64,000 nt of DNA from Labrenzia sp. OB1. Its GTDB lineage: Bacteria; Pseudomonadota; Alphaproteobacteria; Rhizobiales; Stappiaceae. The translations under genes were made by a program, and so were the position numbers. The notes beneath the pieces are model-generated. The model was not told the DNA's origin. It saw nothing but the letters and a program-made list of their open reading frames with translations, and did not search any database. Shown in pieces: positions 26,346-35,093 of this stretch (the first letter of the stretch is position 1; the number at the start of each line of letters is the position of its first letter). Location of the stretch: positions 62,985 through 126,984 of the forward strand of contig NZ_JSEP01000015.1 of NCBI RefSeq assembly GCF_001624695.1. The letters run 5' to 3'.

Positions 26346-27159
26346 CGAGACGAAACCCGGCAACAGGGTCCTCCCGTGGCTCGCGCTGGCGGGTGGCCTG
26401 CTGTTTCTGTTCCCGGCGCTCTATTCGATCTTCATGTCGTTCCAGACAGTCGATGCCTATTACACCGGCACGCTCGACTTCACGTTGGAGAATTACCGGC
26501 TCGCCATCGGGCAGTTCCATTTCGCCCGCTATCTCTTCAACAGTCTCATCGTGTCCGGCACGGTCACCGTCATGGGTCTGGCATTCGCCACGATGGCCGC
26601 CTTCGCTTTCGCAAGGTTCCGGTTTGCGGGCGGCAACCTGCTTTTCGCGGCCGTGGTCGCGACGCTGATGATCCCCAGCCATATCTCGCTCATTCCGAAC
26701 TACCTGTCGCTCGCCAGGGTCGGCCTGCTCGACACCTATGCGGGGCTTATCCTGCCGGCCATCTCGAACGGATTCGCCGCGTTTTTCCTCCGGCAGTATA
26801 TTCGCGGCATTCCGGTCGCCCTTGACGAGGCAGCCTATATGGACGGCGCGACACCCCTGCAGGTGCTGTGGCGGGTGATCGTGCCGATTGCCAGGCCGGC
26901 GATTTTCTCGATGGGCCTTTTCATCTTCATTTCCGAGTGGAACAGCTACATCTGGCCACTCGTTGCCGTCGGCGATGAGGATCTCTACACGCTGCAGGTC
27001 GGGCTGGCGCGACTCTACAAGGTCAATCCGGGCGAGGACGTCGTCAACTGGCCGCTCGTCATGGCCGCCTCGACCATCACGATTCTCCCGATCCTTCTCG
27101 GCTTCATTTTCGTAGAGCGCCACCTGGTGCGCGGCATCACCATGGGCGCCGTCAAATAA
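26335..27159 (+). CDS. UgpE-like ABC transporter permease
   Basis: A 274-residue MalG/UgpE-type permease. Hydrophobic segments start at WLALAGGLLFLFPALYSIFMSF, and the EAA loop reads ALDEAAYMDGATPLQVLWRVIVPIARP. The GGAGGG ribosome site lies inside the preceding gene. The end runs directly into the phosphodiesterase gene (TAA followed by ATG). It partners the UgpA-like permease. Confidence 0.9.
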   Translation: MKPDETKPGNRVLPWLALAGGLLFLFPALYSIFMSFQTVDAYYTGTLDFTLENYRLAIGQFHFARYLFNSLIVSGTVTVMGLAFATMAAFAFARFRFAGGNLLFAAVVATLMIPSHISLIPNYLSLARVGLLDTYAGLILPAISNGFAAFFLRQYIRGIPVALDEAAYMDGATPLQVLWRVIVPIARPAIFSMGLFIFISEWNSYIWPLVAVGDEDLYTLQVGLARLYKVNPGEDVVNWPLVMAASTITILPILLGFIFVERHLVRGITMGAVK

Positions 27160-27171
27160 ATGGAACTTTCG

Positions 27172-27921
27172 ATGACCCGTATTGCATCCCATCGCGGCGG
27201 CACGCTTGAATTCGGAGACAGCACGCCGGCCGGGTTCGCCGCCACCGCGGGACTGGCGCTCGAAGAGGTCGAGTTCGACCTTCATCCCACCTCGGACGGC
27301 GCTCTTGTCGTCCATCACGATCCGACACTGGACCGGACCACGGACAGGAGCGGCGCGATCCGCGACATGAGCGAAGCCGAGGTACGCGCTGCCGTCATCG
27401 ATTATGGCGCCGGCGGTCATCCGATGCTTCTGGAACAGCTCTGCTCCCTTTACCGGGACAGCCGTGTGGATTTCCGCTGCGAGATCAAACCCGGACCGGA
27501 CGGCCGGCCCTATGAGGATTTTGTCCCGCATGTGGTGGAAACGCTTGAGCGGCAGGGCATGCTCGAACGCACGGTGTTTTCCTCGTTCCTGATCGAGACG
27601 CACAAGCATCTGGCCACGGCGACGGACCGGCCACGGCTCTGGCTTGTCAGCCCGCCTGTGCTGATCCAACTCGGCCTCCCGACAGTCATCAAACTCGCCA
27701 GGGACCACAACATTCCCGAAATCGGTGTTCATGTGGACTGCGCCGACCGATCTATCATGAGCGCGACCCAGGCAGCCGGGCTGGAATTCGGCTGCTGGGC
27801 CGCGCACACGCAGGAACAGATCGAAAAGGCGCTGACGCTCGGCGTAAAGGTTTTCACCACCGACAGGCCGAGCCTTGCCATCGCCATCCGCAACCGCCTG
27901 CAGACGGACGAGACCAGATGA
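27172..27921 (+). CDS. Glycerophosphodiester phosphodiesterase (GDPD)
   Basis: A cytoplasmic GDPD-family TIM barrel of about 249 residues that splits glycerophosphodiesters to sn-glycerol-3-phosphate and an alcohol. The catalytic core is visible: ASHRGG at the start, EEVEFDLHPTSDGALVVHHDPTLDRTT with the metal-binding Glu/Asp and catalytic His, and FRCEIKPG. No signal peptide, so the substrate must be imported, which fits its place between the Ugp-like permeases and ATPase. ATG 27172 (MTRIASHRGG) is preferred for its GGAA site; ATG 27160, right after the permease stop, is possible. Its end overlaps the ATPase start. Confidence 0.9.
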   Translation: MTRIASHRGGTLEFGDSTPAGFAATAGLALEEVEFDLHPTSDGALVVHHDPTLDRTTDRSGAIRDMSEAEVRAAVIDYGAGGHPMLLEQLCSLYRDSRVDFRCEIKPGPDGRPYEDFVPHVVETLERQGMLERTVFSSFLIETHKHLATATDRPRLWLVSPPVLIQLGLPTVIKLARDHNIPEIGVHVDCADRSIMSATQAAGLEFGCWAAHTQEQIEKALTLGVKVFTTDRPSLAIAIRNRLQTDETR

Positions 27922-28943
27922 GCAGCATTCAGCTAGAGAACATCCGCAAGTCCTATTCGGGCGGACCGGAAGTCCTGCATGGCGTCTCCATGGATATCCG
28001 GGCCGGGGAATTCGTCGTCATCGTCGGCCCGTCCGGCTGCGGGAAATCGACACTCCTGCGTCTTATCGCCGGGCTGGAGGCCTGCGTGGAGGGCAATATC
28101 CTCATCGGGGACAAACGGGTGAACGCACTGCCGCCGCAGGACCGCGATATCGCGATGATCTTTCAGAATTATGCGCTTTATCCGCACATGAGCGTGCGCC
28201 AGAACATCGCCTTCGGACTGGAGTTGCGCGGCATGCCGAAGGCCGAGCGCAATGCCCGGGCCGAAGACGTCGCCCGGACGCTGAAGCTCGAAGCCTATCT
28301 CGACCGCAAGCCCGGCGCGCTTTCCGGCGGCCAGCGCCAGCGGGTCGCCATGGGCCGGGCGCTGGCCCGCAACAGCTCGATCTTCCTGATGGACGAGCCG
28401 CTTTCCAACCTGGACAACGCCCTGAGAGTGACCATGCGCACGGAGATCAAGGAACTGCACACGCAGTTGGGCGCGACCGTGGTCTATGTGACCCACGACC
28501 AGACAGAAGCCCTGTCCCTGGCAGACAGGGTCGCGGTGATGAAGGACGGCGACCTTCTGCAGTTCGACACGCCGAGTGCGATCTACGACCGGCCGGCCAA
28601 TCGCTTCGTCGCCGGTTTTCTCGGCGTACCCGCGATGAACTTCATTCCCATAGAGACCCTCCCCCACTGGCCGGGACGCAGCGGCCTGACCGTGGGCCTT
28701 CGGCCGGAGAACATGCGGCTCCATACAAGCGAACCCGAGGGGCAGTCGTTCGCGGGAAGGGTCCTTCTGTCCGAAATGACCGGCTCGGAGCTGATACTCC
28801 ATTGCGACACCGAACTCGGCCGCCTGACCGTGACCACGCCACGCCGGGACATCGCCGACGGCCAGACGTCCGTCTGGGTGGGGCTCGACACGGACCGGGC
28901 GCTTTTCTTCGACAACGGTTCGGAACGACGGGTGGACCTTTAA
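27918..28943 (+). CDS. UgpC/MsmX-type ABC transporter ATPase
   Basis: A 341-residue CUT1-type ATPase. Walker A GPSGCGKST, Q-loop FQNYALYPHMSV, signature LSGGQRQRVAMGRALA, Walker B FLMDEPLSNLDN, H-loop THDQTEA. A TOBE/OB regulatory domain occupies the last third (VGLRPENMRL). It is the last gene of the Ugp-like operon. The region after it (28944-29053), convergent with the molybdenum hydroxylase gene, holds no clear terminator. Confidence 0.92.
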   Translation: MSSIQLENIRKSYSGGPEVLHGVSMDIRAGEFVVIVGPSGCGKSTLLRLIAGLEACVEGNILIGDKRVNALPPQDRDIAMIFQNYALYPHMSVRQNIAFGLELRGMPKAERNARAEDVARTLKLEAYLDRKPGALSGGQRQRVAMGRALARNSSIFLMDEPLSNLDNALRVTMRTEIKELHTQLGATVVYVTHDQTEALSLADRVAVMKDGDLLQFDTPSAIYDRPANRFVAGFLGVPAMNFIPIETLPHWPGRSGLTVGLRPENMRLHTSEPEGQSFAGRVLLSEMTGSELILHCDTELGRLTVTTPRRDIADGQTSVWVGLDTDRALFFDNGSERRVDL

Positions 28944-29053
28944 TCTGTTCCTGCCCGATGCCGGAGATCCGTCCCCCTACGAGAGCCCTTGGCCTGAGCC
29001 CGGCCACCATGAGCGAGAACCTGATACCGCCTGCAGTCAGAACCGGCGAGAAT

Positions 29054-31165
29054 TCACGCCAATGCGGCGGCCATGATGCGGTCTCTTGTCAGCGGCAGAT
29101 CGCAGACCTGGATGCCCAGCGCGTTGAAAAGTGCGCTTCCTATCGCCGCCGCGACCGGTCCCTGCATTGCTTCCGCGCAGCCGAGCGGCGGCACGTCCGG
29201 CCGGTCGATCAGGCTGACGGAAACCTCCGGAACCTCTGAAAATTTCAGGATCGGATAGTCGAGCCAGGTTTCCGTCGCCACCAGTGGGCCTGCCAGCTTC
29301 ACCTCTTCCTTCAGGGTCCAGCTCATTGCCTGCAGAATCCCGCCCTCGATCTGATTGAGCGCGCCGTCACGATTGACAACCTCACCGGTGTCCACCACGG
29401 CGTGAACATGCGATACTGAAACACTCTCATCCACTTTGATCCGGGCAAGGACAGCGGCATAGGCACCGGCGTTCTTATATCTGCCAAATCCCAATCCGCA
29501 GCCCTCCGTTCCCGGCTCCAGGTCCTCACGCAGCGCCTTGCCTTCCGACATGACGGCTTCGATCGCGGCCCGCGCCCTTGGATCCTCCAGGTGCCGCAGT
29601 CTGAAAGCAGCCGGGTCTTCGCCGGTCATGGCCGCGCATTTTTCCATCAGCATCTCGATGGTGAAAATATTCAGATGCGCGCCGAGCCCTCTGAGCGAGG
29701 ACGTTCTGTAAGGCAGGTCATGAACCAGCTTCTTGGCCACGCGAAGATTGGGGATCGTATAGGCGGGAACCGCGTTGCGGTCCGCTCCGCCTTGGGGAAG
29801 GGGCAGGTCGGCGGACTGCGCGAGAGGAACCGGGCTGGAAAGACGGGTGGCGGTCACAAGGTTCGCGGCCCCGGCCATATCAGGACGGTTGGCATGTGGC
29901 GGGCTCGTGACAAGGACGTCAGCGGAGGTAAGTGTGCCGGTCTCGTCCAGATGGGCTCGCGCGGAGGTCATCATGGCGGCGCCGAGAGGCGCGACCCGGA
30001 ACTCGTCCAGACGGCTCCAGATCACCTTCACCGGTTTTCCCGGGGCATGACGCGCCAGCAGAGCCGCATCGAAGGCGGCATCGTCCGCGCCGTTATGACC
30101 GTAACAGCCGGCGCCCGGTGCGTGTTCGATGCTGATGTCCCCGATATCCAGCCCCAAAACCCGGGCGACGGCGTTGCGTAGCTGGAACACGCCTTGCGAA
30201 TGGGACCATATCCTCAGCCTGCCGCCCCGCCAGACAGCCATGGCAGCGGAAGGGCCGATAGCGCCGTGACTGAGATAAGCCCGGCTGGCGGTGACTTCGA
30301 CAGCGTTTGCGTCCTTGTCCGGGACCTCCCCCGTTTCATGGACCACCGTTTCCACACCGGCGGCCCTTGCAAGAAGATCACGGAGCGAACCGGATTGAGG
30401 AAAATCGGGTACAGACCAGTCGGTGCGGTTTGCGGCCCAGTCTGTGGCAGCGGTCACCGCAGCAAAGCTTTCTGCAAGAATGCCGACAACGGAGCCGTCG
30501 CGAAAGACGTCGATGACCCCCGGTCTTGCCGCCAGGGCTTTCAGATCCAGTGAGCGCAGCACCGTCCCCAACGCAGGAGGATGAAGGATGCGCCCATGGA
30601 CCATACCATCCGGCGCAAAGTCGTGAATGAAAGGGGTTCCGAATATCCTGTCGGGCAGATCCCTGCGCGGCAGGGTTGGGGACGACAGCTTATGCCATTC
30701 CGGCCCCAGCGGGGCCGCATAATCCATCACCGGAACCGCGAAATCCAGATCGACAGCAATATCTCTGAGATCCAGATCCGTCTGCCGTCCGTTTTCCAGA
30801 ACGCCGCCACCGCGCACGCTCAGGCTGCGGTAAACGGCATTCAGTTTCAGCGATGCTTCCCGCAGGATCAGCACACGGGCCGCCGACGCGGCGAAGCGGA
30901 GCGCCATGCCGCCCATGGAGACCGACATGCTGCCGGCCGTGTATCCTTCATTCGGGGTAAGCGCGGTGTTGCCGGAAATGATGCCGATGTCATCCGGAGC
31001 AAGTCCCAGTTCATCCGCTGTCATCTGCGCCAGCGCGGTCAGATTTCCCTGACCGAGTTCGACGCGGCCGGTCAGAATCTCGACAGTCCGCCCCGGCCCG
31101 AAACGGATCCAGTCGGATATATAGGGAGCTGCCTTGAGCGGCAGGGGGATGCTGAGCCCGGTCAT
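29054..31165 (-). CDS. Molybdopterin-binding subunit of a xanthine-dehydrogenase-family hydroxylase (NicB/IorB-like)
   Basis: A 703-residue large subunit of a molybdenum hydroxylase. It opens with RTVEILTGRVELGQGNLTALAQMTADELG and has EGYTAGSMSVSMGG, both typical of the isoquinoline-1-oxidoreductase/nicotinate-dehydrogenase branch. A second copy of the aldehyde-oxidase-type fold follows (GTPFIHDFAPDGMVHGRIL). The C-terminus has GCAEAMQGPVAAAIGSALFNALG, with the Glu-containing motif expected of the catalytic base. No FAD subunit gene is near, so electrons probably leave through the partner Fe-S subunit to another acceptor. No Tat signal is seen. The substrate is unknown. It is the last gene of the 17-gene minus-strand block. 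Confidence 0.88.
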   Translation of the reverse strand: MTGLSIPLPLKAAPYISDWIRFGPGRTVEILTGRVELGQGNLTALAQMTADELGLAPDDIGIISGNTALTPNEGYTAGSMSVSMGGMALRFAASAARVLILREASLKLNAVYRSLSVRGGGVLENGRQTDLDLRDIAVDLDFAVPVMDYAAPLGPEWHKLSSPTLPRRDLPDRIFGTPFIHDFAPDGMVHGRILHPPALGTVLRSLDLKALAARPGVIDVFRDGSVVGILAESFAAVTAATDWAANRTDWSVPDFPQSGSLRDLLARAAGVETVVHETGEVPDKDANAVEVTASRAYLSHGAIGPSAAMAVWRGGRLRIWSHSQGVFQLRNAVARVLGLDIGDISIEHAPGAGCYGHNGADDAAFDAALLARHAPGKPVKVIWSRLDEFRVAPLGAAMMTSARAHLDETGTLTSADVLVTSPPHANRPDMAGAANLVTATRLSSPVPLAQSADLPLPQGGADRNAVPAYTIPNLRVAKKLVHDLPYRTSSLRGLGAHLNIFTIEMLMEKCAAMTGEDPAAFRLRHLEDPRARAAIEAVMSEGKALREDLEPGTEGCGLGFGRYKNAGAYAAVLARIKVDESVSVSHVHAVVDTGEVVNRDGALNQIEGGILQAMSWTLKEEVKLAGPLVATETWLDYPILKFSEVPEVSVSLIDRPDVPPLGCAEAMQGPVAAAIGSALFNALGIQVCDLPLTRDRIMAAALA

Positions 31166-31659
31166 CGGTCTTTTGCCGCCGTCATGGTTTCACCTGCCAG
31201 GCGAACCGCCCGCAGGATGCGCAGATGCGCCCCGCAGCGGCAGAGGTTATCGTCCAGTGCCTCGCGGATCCGGGCGTCCGATGCATCAGGCTCCCGGTCG
31301 AGGAGGGCTTTCGCCGCCATCAGGATGCCCGGAAGGCAGTAGCCGCATTGCGCCGCCTGACATGCCAGAACGGCTTCCGCCAGCGGATGGGCTGCACCGG
31401 CGGCGGTCAGGCATTCAACGGTTTCTATCCGTCTGCCGCGAACCGCCTCCAGCGGCAGATCGCAGGAGGTCACCGCCTGTCCGTCGACGATCACCGTGCA
31501 GGCCCCGCAGGTGCCCTGTCCGCAGCCGAAGCGCGTGCCTTTCAGTCCGAGCACCTCCCTGAGGACATGAAGCAGCGGCAGGGAGTCGTGACCACTGACG
31601 GCGGTCTGCCGGCCGTTGAGCGTGATCGTCATGCCGTCTGTGCCTTGCTGGTCTGCCAT
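31162..31659 (-). CDS. (2Fe-2S)-binding small subunit of the molybdenum hydroxylase
   Basis: A 165-residue CoxS/NicA-type protein with two [2Fe-2S] domains. The N-terminal plant-ferredoxin-like domain has CGQGTCGAC plus a later Cys (TSCDLPLEA). The C-terminal helical domain has CQAAQCGYCLPG and NLCRCGAH. It overlaps the large subunit by 4 bp (ATGA), so the two are made together. The start at 31659 is used; MTITLNG at 31632 is a possible shorter start. It starts 18 bp after the stop of the E2 catalytic gene. Confidence 0.92.
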   Translation of the reverse strand: MADQQGTDGMTITLNGRQTAVSGHDSLPLLHVLREVLGLKGTRFGCGQGTCGACTVIVDGQAVTSCDLPLEAVRGRRIETVECLTAAGAAHPLAEAVLACQAAQCGYCLPGILMAAKALLDREPDASDARIREALDDNLCRCGAHLRILRAVRLAGETMTAAKDR

Positions 31660-31677
31660 TCAGGTTTTCCCGTCCGC

Positions 31678-32580
31678 TCAGAGCAAAAGACGCTGCGGCT
31701 CGCCGATCAGCGATGCATATTCGGCAAGAAATCTGGCCGCCTCCGCTCCGTTGATGACGCGATGATCGTAGCTGAGATCAAGCGGCACCACGGGACGCGG
31801 CTGAAAGGCCTCTCCGTCCCAGACCGGCTGGATGCGGGTGCGGGTGATGCCGAGGATGGTGACTTCCGGCGGGTTGACGATGGGTGTGAAGGCCGTTCCG
31901 CCGATACCGCCGAGATTGGAGATCGACATTGACGCGCCGCCCAGTGCATCAGGCGGAAGCTTGCGCTCGGCGGCTTTTGCCGCCAGGGTGGAAATGTCCC
32001 TTGCAAGCTCGAACAGACCCTTGCGGTCGGCATCGCGAACAACGGGAACCGTCAGACCGTAGGGCGTATCGACGGCGATGCCGATATGCACGTAGTCCTT
32101 CAGATAGAGCGTTGCCCCGTCCGGACTGAGCGACGCATTGAAGGTCTCGAAGCGTTTCAGGCAATGGGCCAGCGCCTTCACATGGAAGGCGAGCGCGGTC
32201 AACCTGACGCCGTTTTCCGCCGCTTCCACCTTGAGAGTCTTGCGGAACGCCTCAATCGCGCCGGTGTCGGCCTCGTCATGATGGGTCACCTGCGGAACAA
32301 GCGCGTTCGCGGCAGCCAAGTTGCGGGCAGACACCCGGGCAAAGCGGGACATCGGCTCTTCGCGGATCGGTCCGTAGGCGGAATGATCGACATCCCAGAA
32401 GGTGGCATGATCCGGCCCGGACGCGGGAAGACCAGCGCCCGGTTTCGAACCGGACACCGCTGCCTCGACATCCTCGCGCGCCAGCGTCCTGCGGCCGAGC
32501 GACCGGCCGAGATCCTCCAGATCGATCCCCTTGCGCCCGGCGAGGGCGCGGACGGACGGACTTGCGGTGACCCTGGTCAA
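31678..32580 (-). CDS. Lipoyl-less dihydrolipoamide acyltransferase (E2) catalytic protein
   Basis: A 300-residue E2-type acyltransferase. It starts directly with a peripheral-subunit-binding domain (TASPSVRALAGRKGIDLEDL) and then has the full catalytic domain (ARVSARNLAAANALVPQVTHHDEAD; SMSISNLGGIGGTAFTPIVNPPEVTILGI; DHRVINGAEAARFL). The Asn in HRVING replaces the common Asp, but that occurs in Azotobacter E2p and need not be inactivating. There is no lipoyl domain. The start is taken as TTG 32580: no ATG is in a sensible place, and TAGGGAC lies 8 bp before it. The lipoyl domain is on the separate gene at 34066. It overlaps nothing and sits 10 bp after the aldehyde dehydrogenase stop. Confidence 0.85.
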   Translation of the reverse strand: MTRVTASPSVRALAGRKGIDLEDLGRSLGRRTLAREDVEAAVSGSKPGAGLPASGPDHATFWDVDHSAYGPIREEPMSRFARVSARNLAAANALVPQVTHHDEADTGAIEAFRKTLKVEAAENGVRLTALAFHVKALAHCLKRFETFNASLSPDGATLYLKDYVHIGIAVDTPYGLTVPVVRDADRKGLFELARDISTLAAKAAERKLPPDALGGASMSISNLGGIGGTAFTPIVNPPEVTILGITRTRIQPVWDGEAFQPRPVVPLDLSYDHRVINGAEAARFLAEYASLIGEPQRLLL

Positions 32581-32590
32581 ATGCGTGTCC

Positions 32591-34054
32591 CTACCAGCTT
32601 GCGGAGATGTACTGGGTCTCCATGAATTCCAGCATGCCCTCATGGCCGCCTTCACGCCCAAGACCGGACTGTTTGGTGCCGCCGAACGGTGCCGCCGGAT
32701 CGGAAACCAGTCCCCGGTTCAGACCGACCATGCCGTAGTCGAGCCTTTCGCAAACCTGCAGTCCGCGTTTCATGTCTTCGGTAAACACATAGGCCACCAG
32801 ACCGTATTCGGTGTCGTTTGCGCGGCGGATCACGTCTTCCGTGTCGGAAAAGATCTGCAGCGCGGCGACGGGGCCGAAGATCTCGTCATGCACGCAATCG
32901 GCCGTCTCGGGTACATTTGTCAGAACGGTCGGCGGAAAAAAGAAACCGGGTCCGGCCGGAGCCGTTCCACCGAGCAGCAGCTCCGCGCCCTTGTCGATTG
33001 CCTCCCGGACAAAGGCGGCCACCTTGTCACGCGTATCGGCGTTGACCAGCGGGCCGACATCGACATCCGGATCGAGACCGTTACCGAGTTTCAGCGCGGC
33101 CATCGCGGCCGTCAGTTTTTCGGCGAATTTGCCAGCAACACTCTCGTGAACGTAGAACCGGTTCGCTGCGGTGCAGGCTTCGCCGAGATTACGCATCTTG
33201 GCCAGCATTGCACCTTCGACGGCCGCGTCGAGATCCGCATCGCCGAAAACGATCAGAGGCGCGTTACCGCCGAGTTCCATCGCCGGTTTCAGCACCTGAT
33301 CGGCGGCGGAATGGAGCAGTTTGCGGCCCACCTGGGTCGAACCGGTAAAGGAAACGACCCGCACGCGCGGATCGTGCAGAAGATGATCGACCAGCGCGCC
33401 TGATTTTTTCGACGGCAGAACGCTCACCAGCCCCTTGGGAACACCGGCCTCTTCCAGCAGCGGCATCAGCGCCAGCATCGTGAGAGGTGTTTCGGAGGCC
33501 GGCTTGATGATCACCGGACATCCGGCTGCCAGAGCCGGCGCGATCTTGCGCGTGCCCATGGCGGCAGGATAGTTCCAGGGCGTCACCAGAACAGCGATGC
33601 CCGCTGGCTTGTGCTGGACGATGATCCGGGCGCCCGACGCGGGTGCGCGAGTGATCAGACCGTCCGCGCGCACCGCTTCTTCGGCAAACCAGCGAAAGAA
33701 TTCCGCCGCATAAGCGGCCTCGCCGCGTGCGTCGTTGCCCGCCTTGCCGTTTTCCAGCGTGATCAGCGTGGCGAACTCATCAAGCCGCGCGGTCATCAAT
33801 TCCCAGCATTTGCGCAGGATTTCAGAGCGCGCGCGCGGCGTGCGCAACGCCCAGTCGCCAAAGGCGGCTTCGGCGGCATTGAGCGCAGCGTCCGCGTCGG
33901 CGATTTCGGCGGAGGCGACCGAAGCGAGCACGTCTTCCGTCGCCGGGTTGAGGACATTGAAACGTTCGCCGTTCGCCCCTTCCCGCCAGCTTCCATCAAT
34001 GTGGAGGTCGGACAAAAACTGCCGCGCATCGACATTCAGAACAGGTTTGGTCAT
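32591..34054 (-). CDS. NAD(P)-dependent aldehyde dehydrogenase, succinate-semialdehyde-dehydrogenase-like
   Basis: A 487-residue ALDH-superfamily enzyme of GabD type. Visible motifs: NPATEDVLASVASAE, the cofactor loop VTPWNYPAAMGTRKIAPALAAG, FTGSTQVGRKLLHSAA, the general base region ELGGNAPLIVF and the catalytic Cys in NLGEACTAANRF. QSGLGREGGHEGMLEFMETQYI at the C-terminus is typical of semialdehyde dehydrogenases. ATG 34054 follows GAGGA at 8 bp; an in-frame TTG at 34069 is less likely. Its place inside the 2-oxoacid dehydrogenase gene group suggests that it oxidises an aldehyde made in the same pathway. Confidence 0.9.
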   Translation of the reverse strand: MTKPVLNVDARQFLSDLHIDGSWREGANGERFNVLNPATEDVLASVASAEIADADAALNAAEAAFGDWALRTPRARSEILRKCWELMTARLDEFATLITLENGKAGNDARGEAAYAAEFFRWFAEEAVRADGLITRAPASGARIIVQHKPAGIAVLVTPWNYPAAMGTRKIAPALAAGCPVIIKPASETPLTMLALMPLLEEAGVPKGLVSVLPSKKSGALVDHLLHDPRVRVVSFTGSTQVGRKLLHSAADQVLKPAMELGGNAPLIVFGDADLDAAVEGAMLAKMRNLGEACTAANRFYVHESVAGKFAEKLTAAMAALKLGNGLDPDVDVGPLVNADTRDKVAAFVREAIDKGAELLLGGTAPAGPGFFFPPTVLTNVPETADCVHDEIFGPVAALQIFSDTEDVIRRANDTEYGLVAYVFTEDMKRGLQVCERLDYGMVGLNRGLVSDPAAPFGGTKQSGLGREGGHEGMLEFMETQYISASW

Positions 34055-34065
34055 CGGTCTTGTCC

Positions 34066-35091
34066 TCAAAGTAGCTGCCGGAGGGGTTCCTCCAGCCGCC
34101 CGGCAAAAGCGTCGAGCATGGCGATCAGCGCCGTGTCGTCAAGTTGGTCGCGGGTGGCCGAAAGAGATACCGTCAGGTCGGCCTGACTGCGGCCAATTGT
34201 AACCGTCGGCGCATGGGTCGCCGCAAGTTCCGCTTCCGTCAGGCGCGATGCGGTCAGGTCGTAGACAATCAGATCGGCTTGTTGTCCGTCTTCGTCTTCT
34301 GAAAGGTCCAGAAGGCCACACCGGTCAGGATCCTGGAAGATCCGCGAGGGTTTGCGCGGAGCGGAAACGGAGACGGCGAGCGACTGCAATCCGGTTGCCG
34401 ACCTGAAGCTGCCAGCTGCGAAAGTGGCAAGGACCAGATCCGCCGTGACTGCACCTTGCCCGGCGAGCCAATTGCAAAATTCGTCGAAGGCTGCCGCCGG
34501 AACCGTGGCGCGTGCGAAGATGCGCTGCGAGGCGGCGCTAAACTGCCCCCCGTCCACCTGGCTGGCCTGCAAACTCTTGAGATGCTCGAGATCGGCAGTG
34601 CGATAAGGCTGCGGGTGACCGGCTTTGGCCAGCCGGGTCAGATCGAGCCCTTGCTCGGCCGCCAGGCGTTTCGCCTTGGGTGACGCTTGCACCCTGCCTT
34701 CAGGCGGCGATGCCGTATCCTTCGGTTTTTCCGGAATTTGTGGGGCTGGCTTCGCAGCAGCAGGGGTGGCCTGCGGCGTGTCACCCACCTTGTCCGTCGT
34801 TGCAGCCGGTGTCGCCGGTGCATCTTCAGTCGGCGCCCCGGCGGCTTTGTCCATGCTGGCGGAAATGATGGCGATCACGGCGCCGACAGGAACGTCCTCA
34901 CCCTCTTTTGCGCGCAGCTCGGTCACGAAGCCGTCGGCCTGCGCCTCGACTTCCATGGCGGCCTTGTCGGTCTCCACTTCCATCAGGACGTCACCGATCT
35001 TCACGGCGTCGCCCGGCTGTTTGTGCCAGGCAAGGAGCAATCCGGTTTCCTGGGCCATTCCGAGCGCGGGCATGATGACTTCATGGGTCAT
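34066..35091 (-). CDS. Lipoyl-domain protein with E3-binding domain and degenerate acyltransferase domain
   Basis: A 341-residue protein in three parts. Residues 1-80 are a biotinyl/lipoyl domain (lipoylation Lys in EVETDKAAMEV). A Pro/Ala/Thr-rich linker leads to a peripheral-subunit-binding domain (QASPKAKRLAAEQGLDLTRLAKAG, about 130-155). The last 150 residues resemble an E2 catalytic domain in pattern (LTVSLSATRDQLDDTALIAMLDAFAGRLEEPLRQLL at the end) but lack the HxxxDG motif and so are probably non-catalytic. It likely carries the acyl group for the separate catalytic E2 at 31678. It starts 2 bp after the E1 beta stop. Confidence 0.8.
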   Translation of the reverse strand: MTHEVIMPALGMAQETGLLLAWHKQPGDAVKIGDVLMEVETDKAAMEVEAQADGFVTELRAKEGEDVPVGAVIAIISASMDKAAGAPTEDAPATPAATTDKVGDTPQATPAAAKPAPQIPEKPKDTASPPEGRVQASPKAKRLAAEQGLDLTRLAKAGHPQPYRTADLEHLKSLQASQVDGGQFSAASQRIFARATVPAAAFDEFCNWLAGQGAVTADLVLATFAAGSFRSATGLQSLAVSVSAPRKPSRIFQDPDRCGLLDLSEDEDGQQADLIVYDLTASRLTEAELAATHAPTVTIGRSQADLTVSLSATRDQLDDTALIAMLDAFAGRLEEPLRQLL

Positions 35092-35093
35092 CT

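Noticed and set aside
28944..29053. Terminator in the convergent gap after the UgpC-type gene
   Set aside because: Only a GAGCCC direct repeat is visible; no stem of useful length with a T tract.
31678..32580. Inactivated E2 because of HRVING instead of HxxxDG
   Set aside because: Asn at this position is found in the active E2p of Azotobacter vinelandii, so the change alone does not show loss of function.
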